From Candidatus Nanopelagicales bacterium (GTDB taxonomy: Bacteria > Actinomycetota > Actinomycetes > S36-B12 > UBA10799): 10,762 bases of DNA. The stretch covers positions 1 to 10,762 of the forward strand of contig JAUYKX010000305.1 of NCBI GenBank assembly GCA_030699055.1, given 5' to 3'. This document shows positions 1 through 5,803 of this stretch, piece after piece. Under the pieces are notes generated by a model, which worked only from the letters and a program-made list of their open reading frames with translations, had not been told where the DNA came from and did not search any database. Position 1 is the stretch's first letter. Each line of letters starts with the position of its first letter. The translations under genes and the position numbers were made by a program.

Positions 1-1012
1 CGCCGAACTCCTTGCGCTGAGCCGATTGAATTTTGTCAGCAAAGAGGTCGGCGCCGCGGGAGGCGAAACGGGAGTACAGGGCAGCCGTGAGCAATGGTGC
101 AGGAACACCTTCCTCGATCGCGGCGATGCTGGTCCAGCGGCCTTCGCCGGAGTCGGAAACGCGACCGCTGAATTCCTCAAGCTTGGGAGAGGCCAGCATT
201 GCCTGCGCCGTCAGGTCCAGCAACCAGGACCCGATCACCGAGCCGCGACGCCACACCTCGGTGACTTTCACCAGGTCGAGGTCGTATTGGTAGAACTCGG
301 GGTGTTCCAGGGGTGCGGTTTCGGCGTCCTGGTCCCTCTTGACGTTGCCCGCATTCGCACTGTGCAGCACGTTGAGGCCCTCGGCGTAGGAACCCATGAT
401 CGCGTACTCGATGCCGTTGTGAACCATCTTCACGAAGTGACCGGCGCCGTTCGGTCCGCAGTGGAGCCACCCCTGTTCCTCCGGGGCGACCGCACCGGAC
501 CGCCCGGGCGTGCGTTCCGCCGAATCCACCCCGGGGGCAATTGACGACCAGATCGGGCCGAGCCGTTCAACGATGCCGTCCTCGCCGCCGATCATCAGGC
601 AGTAGCCGCGCTCGAGACCCCAAACGCCGCCGGAAGTGCCGCAGTCGACGAAGTGCAGTTCCTTCTCGCGCAGCTCGCCCGCGTGCCGAATGTCGTCGCG
701 GTAGTAGGAGTTGCCTCCGTCAATGATCGTGTCTCCCGGTGAGAGCACATCGGCCACCTGTCCGATCACGGCGTCTGTGATCGCACCAGCGGGAACCATC
801 ACCCAGACGGCTCGGGGTGCGTCGAGTTTGGCGGCCAAGTCGGCCAGCGAGGACGCGCCGACGGCGCCTTCCGCGGCCAGCGCCGCGACAGCCTCGGGAT
901 TGGTGTCATACACCACTGCCTGATGCCCGTCCCGCATGATCCGGCGGACCAGGTTGGCCCCCATCCGCCCCAGTCCGACCATTCCCAGCTGCATGGGCTT
1001 GTCCGTTGCCAT
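1..1012 (-). CDS. gnd: 6-phosphogluconate dehydrogenase, decarboxylating (3' end cut by window edge)
   Basis: Oxidises and decarboxylates 6-phosphogluconate to ribulose 5-phosphate in the oxidative pentose phosphate pathway (cytosol). Reading leftward from ATG at 1012, the frame stays open for 337 codons to base 1. Visible signatures are an N-terminal Rossmann dinucleotide loop GLGRMGANL (residues 13-21), GNSYYRDD near residue 100, and the catalytic segment GAGHFVKMVHNGIEY with K195, H198, N199 and E202, equivalent to K183/N187/E190 of the E. coli enzyme. The protein is of the short class (about 300-340 aa, like B. subtilis YqeC or mycobacterial Gnd2) rather than the 468-aa GntZ/Gnd class, so only a few C-terminal residues should be missing. 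The start is supported by GGAGG at 1021-1025, eight bases upstream. It is divergent from zwf, the enzyme two steps earlier in the pathway. Cofactor preference (NAD or NADP) cannot be read with certainty from this sequence. Confidence 0.95.
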   Translation of the reverse strand, partial: MATDKPMQLGMVGLGRMGANLVRRIMRDGHQAVVYDTNPEAVAALAAEGAVGASSLADLAAKLDAPRAVWVMVPAGAITDAVIGQVADVLSPGDTIIDGGNSYYRDDIRHAGELREKELHFVDCGTSGGVWGLERGYCLMIGGEDGIVERLGPIWSSIAPGVDSAERTPGRSGAVAPEEQGWLHCGPNGAGHFVKMVHNGIEYAIMGSYAEGLNVLHSANAGNVKRDQDAETAPLEHPEFYQYDLDLVKVTEVWRRGSVIGSWLLDLTAQAMLASPKLEEFSGRVSDSGEGRWTSIAAIEEGVPAPLLTAALYSRFASRGADLFADKIQSAQRKEFG

Positions 1013-1020
1013 CAATCAAT

Positions 1021-1025
1021 CCTCC
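1021..1025 (-). promoter_or_regulatory. Shine-Dalgarno of gnd
   Basis: GGAGG on the minus strand, eight bases before the ATG at 1012. It fixes the gnd start and shows that the apparent upstream extension of zwf to 1006 would run through the gnd leader and its first codons. Confidence 0.75.
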
Positions 1026-1035
1026 ATCTGATCCG

Positions 1036-1053
1036 CCGCGAGATGACTCGCGG
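1036..1053. promoter_or_regulatory. Inverted repeat in the gnd/zwf divergent spacer (candidate operator)
   Basis: CCGCGAG-ATGA-CTCGCGG is a perfect 7-bp inverted repeat with a 4-base spacer, central in the 83-base region between the two divergent starts. It overlaps the proposed zwf -35 hexamer (1043-1048), a typical repressor position. It could equally be a small hairpin in the gnd leader. The regulator is unknown. Confidence 0.35.
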
Positions 1054-1072
1054 GCTGATTCGTCGGTAGTGT
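1043..1072 (+). promoter_or_regulatory. Candidate zwf promoter
   Basis: ATGACT (1043-1048) resembles a -35 box (4/6 to TTGACA). TAGTGT (1067-1072) fits the actinobacterial TANNNT -10 pattern, and the spacer is 18 bases. Transcription would begin near 1079, giving a leader of about 17-25 bases that contains the GAGGAGAGG ribosome binding site at 1087-1095. This is a visual match only. Confidence 0.3.
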
Positions 1073-1095
1073 CCGTCGCGACCCTAGAGGAGAGG

Positions 1096-2481
1096 ATGTC
1101 GCTGATGCCCCTGGAAGCATCCGACCGGTTGGTAATTTTCGGCATCACGGGAGATCTTGCGCACAAGATGACCCTGCCGTCGTTGTTTCGACTCGAACGA
1201 CGGGGACTGCTGAAAGTGCCAGTGCTGGGGGTCGCTTTCGACGACATGACCCGCAGTCAGTTCGTCGACTTCGCCCGGCAGGTGATCTCCGAGCACGTCG
1301 AACACTTCGACTCCGAAGTCTTCGATCGGCTGGCGGCCAGGTTCAACTACGTTCACGGGGATTTTTCCGACCCCGCGTTGTACAGCGAGGTTGCGTCCGC
1401 GTGCGGAGGTTCGAAGAGCCCCACCTTCTACCTGGAGATCCCGCCGTCACTGTTCGTCACCGTGGCCGAGAACCTGGTGGCGGTTGGTCTGACTGAGGGC
1501 GACGGCCGGATCGTCTTCGAAAAGCCGTTCGGCACGAGCCTGGAGACTGCGGTCGCCCTCAACGCCAAGCTTCATACGTTGCTGAGGGAAGAGCAGATTT
1601 TCCGCATCGACCATTACCTGGGCAAGGATCCGGTGATGGATCTGCTCTACCTGCGGTTCTCGAATACGCTGTTCGAACCCGTCTGGAACCACAACCATGC
1701 TCTGGCCATCATGGTGACGATGGCCGAGGACTTCGGAGTCGATGATCGCGGTTCGTTCTACGACTCGGTGGGCACGGTGCGTGACGTGGTGCAAAACCAC
1801 CTGATGCAAGTACTGGCCATGGTCAGCATGGAGATTCCGGTGCAGGATCTGTCCGATCAGCGTGCGGACCTCTTTCGTTGTATTCCTCAGGCGTCGTTGC
1901 GCAAGGCAGTTTTCGGCCAGTACGACGGCTACCTGGACGTCAAGGGAGTCAAGCCAAATTCGATCACTGAGACGTTCGTCGCTCTGGAATTGAACATCGA
2001 AAGTTGGCGCTGGGGAGGTATCCCGGTCTTCATCAGGGCAGGCAAGAAGTTGCCCGTCAAGGCGACTGAGGTGGTCCTGCGCTTGAGCAAGGTGCCGCCC
2101 GTATTCGTCGGAGGCAAGGTGCGGCGTTTGAAGTGGCATGACGACATCGTCTTGCGGTTGGGCGACGATCCTGGCGTCAACCTGGCGGTTCACGTCAAGT
2201 CGCCAGGGGCCGACGCCGTCGAACCGGTGAATTTGCGAGTCGACTTCAAGACGGCTTTGGGGGAGGCGCCTTCGCCCTACGAGGTGTTGCTGCTGAGCGC
2301 GCTGAAGGGAGACAACACCTTGTTCCCCGATGAGCGCAGTGTCGAGGAGACGTGGCGCATCATGGATCCGCTGCTGGCGCGCACCGAGGTGCCACTGATG
2401 TATGAACCGGGCACTTGGGGTCCGCAAACCGCGATCGACATGGCCAATGCCTACGGCGGCTGGCGGGAACCGACGGACTGA
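1096..2481 (+). CDS. zwf: Glucose-6-phosphate 1-dehydrogenase
   Basis: Oxidises glucose 6-phosphate to 6-phosphogluconolactone, the entry step of the oxidative pentose phosphate pathway. With the ATG at 1096 the protein is 461 aa. It shows the N-terminal coenzyme motif GITGDLA (residues 16-22), EKPFG (142-146), and the active-site signature FRIDHYLGK (169-177) with the substrate lysine K177 and neighbouring D172/H173. The frame is open further upstream (an ATG at 1006), but that would overlap the gnd start and run through the proposed promoter, so I reject it. The purine run GAGGAGAGG at 1087-1095 directly precedes 1096. ATG 1105 (458 aa) has better SD spacing and is a real alternative. The length is below the 491 aa of the E. 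coli enzyme and resembles the short mycobacterial Zwf1, which as I recall is also found beside a short gnd. Downstream, pgi follows after 95 bases on the same strand. Confidence 0.94.
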   Translation: MSLMPLEASDRLVIFGITGDLAHKMTLPSLFRLERRGLLKVPVLGVAFDDMTRSQFVDFARQVISEHVEHFDSEVFDRLAARFNYVHGDFSDPALYSEVASACGGSKSPTFYLEIPPSLFVTVAENLVAVGLTEGDGRIVFEKPFGTSLETAVALNAKLHTLLREEQIFRIDHYLGKDPVMDLLYLRFSNTLFEPVWNHNHALAIMVTMAEDFGVDDRGSFYDSVGTVRDVVQNHLMQVLAMVSMEIPVQDLSDQRADLFRCIPQASLRKAVFGQYDGYLDVKGVKPNSITETFVALELNIESWRWGGIPVFIRAGKKLPVKATEVVLRLSKVPPVFVGGKVRRLKWHDDIVLRLGDDPGVNLAVHVKSPGADAVEPVNLRVDFKTALGEAPSPYEVLLLSALKGDNTLFPDERSVEETWRIMDPLLARTEVPLMYEPGTWGPQTAIDMANAYGGWREPTD

Positions 2482-2489
2482 TCCCTTGC

Positions 2490-2528
2490 CCATTGAACAG
2501 CCATTGAATTGAAACGGCGTAACGGCGT
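2490..2528 (+). repeat. Short direct repeats between zwf and pgi
   Basis: CCATTGAA occurs at 2490-2497 and again at 2501-2508, one helical turn (11 bases) apart. A third ATTGAA overlaps at 2508-2513, and AACGGCGT is present as a perfect tandem pair (2513-2520 and 2521-2528). The repeats fill the non-coding gap just before the pgi ribosome binding site. Function unknown; they could be binding sites for a regulator, or chance. Confidence 0.4.
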
Positions 2529-2563
2529 CGATTCCGGCCGACGTCGAATCCGAGACAACAGCG

Positions 2564-2570
2564 AAGGAGA
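2564..2570 (+). promoter_or_regulatory. Shine-Dalgarno of pgi
   Basis: AAGGAGA, six bases before the GTG at 2577. This strong site decides the GTG start and gives a protein of the standard Pgi length. Confidence 0.8.
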
Positions 2571-2576
2571 ACCGCA

Positions 2577-4226
2577 GTGAGCGCAGGTCACTACGATCCG
2601 GACGGTTTGCAGAACACGCCAGCCTGGGCTGAGTTGCAGGAAGCCGCCGACTCGGTAGGTCGTCGGCATCTACGGGATCTGTTCGCGGACGACCCGGCCC
2701 GGGGAACCCGGATGAATGCCGAGGGTGCCGGCCTATATCTCGACTACTCGAAACAACGGGTGACCGACCAGGTGGTCGACACACTCATCCGGCTGGCCGA
2801 GCAACGCGGCCTTCGTGAACGCACCGAAGCCATGTTCACGGGCATGCACATCAACAGCACCGAGGACCGGTCGGTACTTCACATCGCCCTGCGTTTACCC
2901 CGAGACGCCGACTTGGTGGTCGACGGCGTTGATGTGGTGGCCGAGGTTCACGGCGTGCTCGATCGGATGGGAACTTTCGCCGACAAGGTGCGCAGCGGCG
3001 AGTGGCGGGGATTCACCGGCAAACGAATCCGCAATGTGATCAACATCGGCATCGGGGGTTCGGACCTCGGACCGGTCATGGCCCGCGAAGCGCTCCGGCA
3101 CTACACGCCGCCGGAGTTGGATGTGCGGTTCATCTCGAATGTCGACGGTACCGATTTCTACGAGGCGACGGCAGACCTGGATCCAGCGGAGACCTTGTTC
3201 ATCGTCTCATCGAAGACCTTCGTCACCCAGGAAACCATGACCAACGCGCATTCGGCCCGCCGTTGGCTGCTGGAGAGTCTCAAGGATGACAAGGCGACCG
3301 CCCGGCATTTCGTTGCTGTATCAACCAACGCCGAACTGGTTGAACAGTTCGGGATAGACACAGACAACATGTTCGGATTCTGGGACTGGGTCGGGGGGAG
3401 GTACTCGATGGACTCCGCCATCGGCCTGTCCACGATGATTGCGATCGGACCGGATCGATTTGCCGACATGCTCGCCGGATTCCACGAGATGGACCAGCAC
3501 TTCCGCACGACGCCGCTTCGGGAGAACCTGCCGGCGCTGATGGGGTTGCTAGGCGTCTGGAACCGCAACTTCCTTGGTTGCCCTACTGTGGCCGTGCTTC
3601 CGTACGAGCAGTACCTGAAGCGCTTTCCCGCCTATCTGCAACAGCTGACGATGGAATCCAACGGCAAACACGTCACCCTGAGCGGGGCGCATGTGACTTG
3701 CGAAACCGGGCCCATCTACTGGGGGGAGCCGGGAACCAACGGTCAGCACAGCTTCTACCAGCTGATTCATCAGGGTACTTCGATCATCCCGGCGGACTTC
3801 ATCTTCTTCCGTCAACCACTGAACCGGGTGCCGGCTACGGACGCGCCCGACCATCATGATTTATTGATCTCGAATGTTCTGGCCCAAACCTCTGCACTGG
3901 CCTTTGGCCGTACCGCGGAGGAAGTCGCGGCCGAAGGCGTGCCCGCCAAGGTCGTTCCGCACAAGGTGATGGAGGGAAACCGACCGACATCGACAATCAT
4001 GGCTGAGGTGCTCGATCCCCGGACCCTGGGTCGGCTCGTCGCCCTGTACGAGCATGCCGTGTTCACGGCTGGGGTCGTGTGGGGGATCGACTCATTCGAT
4101 CAGTGGGGCGTTGAACTGGGCAAAGTGATGGCCAGACGAATCACCCCGGTATTGGTCGAGGGCAAGGATGACCCGGGTTTGGATTCGTCAACCCTGGAAC
4201 TCGCCCGGCGCTACCGGGAAGGCTGA
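2577..4226 (+). CDS. pgi: Glucose-6-phosphate isomerase
   Basis: Interconverts glucose 6-phosphate and fructose 6-phosphate in the cytosol (glycolysis and gluconeogenesis). The 549-aa product has the same length as E. coli Pgi. It carries the sugar-phosphate-binding loop GIGGSDLGP, family signature 1 ([14 protein letters not shown]), and signature 2 near the C-terminus (DQWGVELGK). Catalytic residues are in place: E360 in TMESNGK, H391 in NGQHSF and K516 in VELGK, corresponding to E355, H386 and K514 of the E. coli enzyme. The start is GTG with a strong SD (AAGGAGA at 2564-2570). Its position 95 bases behind zwf on the same strand suggests co-transcription, placing both users of glucose 6-phosphate under shared control, although the repeats in the gap leave room for a separate promoter. 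Transcription probably ends at the hairpin at 4230-4286. Confidence 0.97.
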   Translation: MSAGHYDPDGLQNTPAWAELQEAADSVGRRHLRDLFADDPARGTRMNAEGAGLYLDYSKQRVTDQVVDTLIRLAEQRGLRERTEAMFTGMHINSTEDRSVLHIALRLPRDADLVVDGVDVVAEVHGVLDRMGTFADKVRSGEWRGFTGKRIRNVINIGIGGSDLGPVMAREALRHYTPPELDVRFISNVDGTDFYEATADLDPAETLFIVSSKTFVTQETMTNAHSARRWLLESLKDDKATARHFVAVSTNAELVEQFGIDTDNMFGFWDWVGGRYSMDSAIGLSTMIAIGPDRFADMLAGFHEMDQHFRTTPLRENLPALMGLLGVWNRNFLGCPTVAVLPYEQYLKRFPAYLQQLTMESNGKHVTLSGAHVTCETGPIYWGEPGTNGQHSFYQLIHQGTSIIPADFIFFRQPLNRVPATDAPDHHDLLISNVLAQTSALAFGRTAEEVAAEGVPAKVVPHKVMEGNRPTSTIMAEVLDPRTLGRLVALYEHAVFTAGVVWGIDSFDQWGVELGKVMARRITPVLVEGKDDPGLDSSTLELARRYREG

Positions 4227-4229
4227 CAC

Positions 4230-4286
4230 GACAAACACGAGGTCCGGCAGTCGCATCTGATTGCCGGGCCCGAGGTTTGGTTTGTC
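4230..4286. terminator. Convergent intergenic hairpin, probable bidirectional terminator
   Basis: Between the convergent pgi and PPOX genes, 4241-4252 pairs with 4259-4270. This is a 12-bp stem with two G-U wobbles on the plus-strand RNA, around a six-base loop GCATCT. Outer arms GACAAAC (4230-4236) and GTTTGTC (4280-4286) are perfectly complementary. The structure starts four bases after the pgi stop. There is no clean U tract, only moderately T-rich flanks on each strand, so the terminator role rests on position and stem strength. An eight-base direct repeat TCAGGACT (4285-4292 and 4301-4308) follows, its second copy running into the stop codon of the leftward gene. Confidence 0.6.
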
Positions 4287-4306
4287 AGGACTGAGGTGGT
4301 TCAGGA

Positions 4307-4753
4307 CTATTCGTTTTTCGGCTTCTCATAGCGCCGACCAGTCATCCCTACGGTCGAGATCAGCAGTATCCGGTGAGGCCTGTGACCGAAGGCGAAGTTA
4401 TGCAGCGGTAGCGCATCAATCTCATCGCGTTTGGCCTGGTCAGTGACCTCCGTAGCGGTGCCGCGAATCAGCACGCTCCACCAGTAAGCCCCGTCGGAAG
4501 CAAAATGGTCCGCTTCGAAAGCGATGACCTGACCGGAGAGCGCGGCGTCGAGCTTCGTGCCAGGCACGGTCCTGATGACGATCTTCTGATCGTAAACGCG
4601 GAAATTGACCGGGAAGATGAAAGGCCGGAACGACACTATTCCGCCGATCCGACCCACCTCGACGCTTTCAAGCAGTTCGAAGCACTCCTTCCGAGTCAAC
4701 TCCGACCGATGATCACCCTTGTGCTTGTGTTCTGCTTTCACCGAATCACCCAT
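4307..4753 (-). CDS. Pyridoxamine 5'-phosphate oxidase-related (split-barrel, probably flavin-binding) protein
   Basis: A 148-aa protein of the PPOX-class split-barrel superfamily, most like the actinobacterial Pyridox_ox_2 group that binds FMN, F420 or haem. Substrates are mostly unknown. The visible pattern is typical: LTRKECFELLES (residues 19-30), the first barrel strands with VGRIG (33-37) and PVNFRV (48-53), a cofactor-phosphate-type segment RTVPGTKLDAAL (61-72), and WSVLIRGTATEV (92-103). The C-terminal strand (128-141) ends in TGRR. It is far shorter than a true PdxH (about 200-220 aa) and I see no PdxH signature, so I do not assign pyridoxal phosphate synthesis. The ATG at 4753 has only a weak SD (TTGAG or the GGGG farther upstream). 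A 7-bp inverted repeat ends eight bases before the start. It is transcribed in the same direction as PAC2, 88 bases away, and convergent with pgi. Confidence 0.8.
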   Translation of the reverse strand: MGDSVKAEHKHKGDHRSELTRKECFELLESVEVGRIGGIVSFRPFIFPVNFRVYDQKIVIRTVPGTKLDAALSGQVIAFEADHFASDGAYWWSVLIRGTATEVTDQAKRDEIDALPLHNFAFGHRPHRILLISTVGMTGRRYEKPKNE

Positions 4754-4761
4754 GGCTCAAT

Positions 4762-4799
4762 AGTCGCCCCAATCGGTGCTACAAGGCGACTCGAATTGG
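4762..4799 (-). promoter_or_regulatory. Two interlocking stems in the leader of the PPOX gene
   Basis: On the minus-strand RNA, AGTCGCC (4791-4785) pairs perfectly with GGCGACT (4768-4762) across 16 bases. CCAAT (4799-4795) pairs with ATTGG (4773-4769), which lies inside the loop of the first stem. The stems therefore either exclude each other or form a pseudoknot. The 3' arm ends eight bases before the ATG at 4753. It may be a PAC2 terminator, a translation-control element or a protein-binding dyad. Confidence 0.35.
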
Positions 4800-4841
4800 T
4801 CTGACGGGTAGCTCACGGATCGCAAGTTGGTTCAAGCGGGC

Positions 4842-5681
4842 CTATTCTCCTCGACCCTGACGACGCAGGTAGCGCTCGAACTCAGCCGCGATGACGTCGC
4901 CACTGCCTTCTTTTAACAGCTCAGAGTCTCGGGCATTCTCCAAGCGGGATACGTATTCGGCTACGTCAGAATCCTGTGCCGCCATCTGATCCACCCCGCG
5001 TTGCCAGATCTCCGCCTGCTCCGGTAAATCACCCACCGGGATCTCAAGATCCAACACATCGTCAAGCCGTTGCAGAAGCGCCAGGGTCGCCTTGGGGCAG
5101 GGGTTGTTCGCCACATAGTGGGGCACTGCCGCCCAAAGGGAGATCGCGGAAAAGCCGGCTAGATCGCACGTATGCTGCAGCACCCCGACGATGCCGGTTG
5201 GCCCCTCATACATCGCCGGTTCCACATCGAAGGTCTCCAGCATGCGCGGTTCGGTGGCGAACGCCGACGTGGGCACGGGTCGAGTGTGGGGAACGTCGGC
5301 CAACAACGACCCGACATTGACGATCAGTCCGACGTTCAGTCGCTGAGCGGCGCCGAGCAGTTCCTGGCAGAAAGCTCGCCAACGGATGTTGGGCTCAATG
5401 CCGTGAATCAGAACTACATCCCGATCCCCCGCCCGAGAGACAAACAGTTTTGTCGTCGGCCACGAAATCCGACGCTCGCTGTCGGCGAGGTGAACGTGCG
5501 GCCGATTGACCTGAAAGTCGTAGTAGTCATCCGGATCCAACTCAGCCAGCAGCTCCGCGTCGAACACTTCTCGAAGATGGTCGATGGCGTCTGTTGCCGC
5601 CTCGCCGGCATCGTTCCATCCTTCAAACGCAGTGATCATCACTGGTTCGCGCAGGGACGGCCATGGCACATCTCCGATCAC
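4842..5681 (-). CDS. PAC2 family protein (proteasome-assembly-chaperone-like)
   Basis: A 279-aa protein of the PAC2 superfamily, named for eukaryotic proteasome assembly chaperone 2; the role of the bacterial members is not established. Recognisable features are AFEGWNDAGEAATDAI near residue 18, YYDFQVNRPHV, HGIEPNIRWRAFCQELL, ADVPHTRPVP, YEGPTGIVGVLQ and WAAVPHYVA, followed by a charged C-terminal helical region. The frame is open to a GTG at 5786 (314 aa). I choose the GTG at 5681 because GGAG lies six bases upstream (5688-5691) with a second GGAGGAG at 5695-5701. The extra 35 codons also include rare CTA, AGG and AGA, lack family similarity, and would consume the metH promoter region. It is divergent from metH, an arrangement I also recall in Mycobacterium tuberculosis (Rv2125/metH). 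That suggests a conserved neighbourhood but not a proven functional link. Confidence 0.85.
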   Translation of the reverse strand: MIGDVPWPSLREPVMITAFEGWNDAGEAATDAIDHLREVFDAELLAELDPDDYYDFQVNRPHVHLADSERRISWPTTKLFVSRAGDRDVVLIHGIEPNIRWRAFCQELLGAAQRLNVGLIVNVGSLLADVPHTRPVPTSAFATEPRMLETFDVEPAMYEGPTGIVGVLQHTCDLAGFSAISLWAAVPHYVANNPCPKATLALLQRLDDVLDLEIPVGDLPEQAEIWQRGVDQMAAQDSDVAEYVSRLENARDSELLKEGSGDVIAAEFERYLRRQGRGE

Positions 5682-5687
5682 GAAATG

Positions 5688-5701
5688 CTCCGATCTCCTC
5701 C
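5688..5701 (-). promoter_or_regulatory. Ribosome binding site deciding the PAC2 start
   Basis: On the minus strand GGAG at 5688-5691 stands six bases before the GTG at 5681, and GGAGGAG at 5695-5701 lies just upstream. No comparable site precedes the longer candidate start at 5786. Confidence 0.55.
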
Positions 5702-5714
5702 GCGTCACTGTTAG

Positions 5715-5745
5715 CCCGAACCGGGTTCCGGGAGCGATGCCCGGG
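5715..5745. promoter_or_regulatory. Overlapping hairpins in the PAC2/metH spacer
   Basis: GAACCGGGTTC (5718-5728) is an 11-base perfect palindrome about a central base. CCGGG (5728-5732) pairs with CCCGG (5740-5744) over a seven-base loop. The two share base 5728 and would compete. They sit in the middle of the divergent spacer, so they could be an operator or leader structures. I looked for a B12-box or SAM-box pattern and found none. Confidence 0.3.
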
Positions 5746-5788
5746 CCTTTGCCGCACGTTGCAGCGTAGGCGATCGTGTGCTTCACCG

Positions 5789-5794
5789 TAGGGT
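5789..5794 (+). promoter_or_regulatory. Candidate metH -10 element (leaderless or near-leaderless start)
   Basis: TAGGGT fits TANNNT and ends nine bases before the metH ATG at 5804, so transcription would start at or within a few bases of the initiation codon. That agrees with the absence of a convincing SD upstream of metH. No good -35 box is seen. Confidence 0.25.
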
Positions 5795-5803
5795 TAGCGC
5801 ATC

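Noticed and set aside
26..544. 172-codon plus-strand frame at the left edge
   Set aside because: It is the antisense shadow of the gnd gene, whose NAD(P) and catalytic motifs read on the minus strand.
1006..1095. Upstream extension of zwf to ATG 1006
   Set aside because: It would overlap the gnd start codon and its SD, encodes a non-conserved Ser/Asp-rich leader, and leaves no room for divergent promoters.
1447..2784. 445-codon open frame on the minus strand opposite zwf
   Set aside because: It lies entirely antisense to a clearly identified zwf and the pgi start, has low-complexity Arg/His/Gln-rich translation without family features, and is typical of open antisense frames in high-GC DNA.
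5172..5714. 180-codon plus-strand frame across the PAC2 gene
   Set aside because: It is antisense to conserved PAC2 motifs and shows no protein-family pattern.
5682..5786. 35-codon N-terminal extension of PAC2 to GTG 5786
   Set aside because: There is no SD at 5786. The segment includes rare CTA, AGG and AGA codons, lacks family similarity, and would occupy the metH control region.
5702..5803. Cobalamin riboswitch before metH
   Set aside because: No B12-box-like conserved sequence is seen, and the space is too short for a full switch (about 200 bases).
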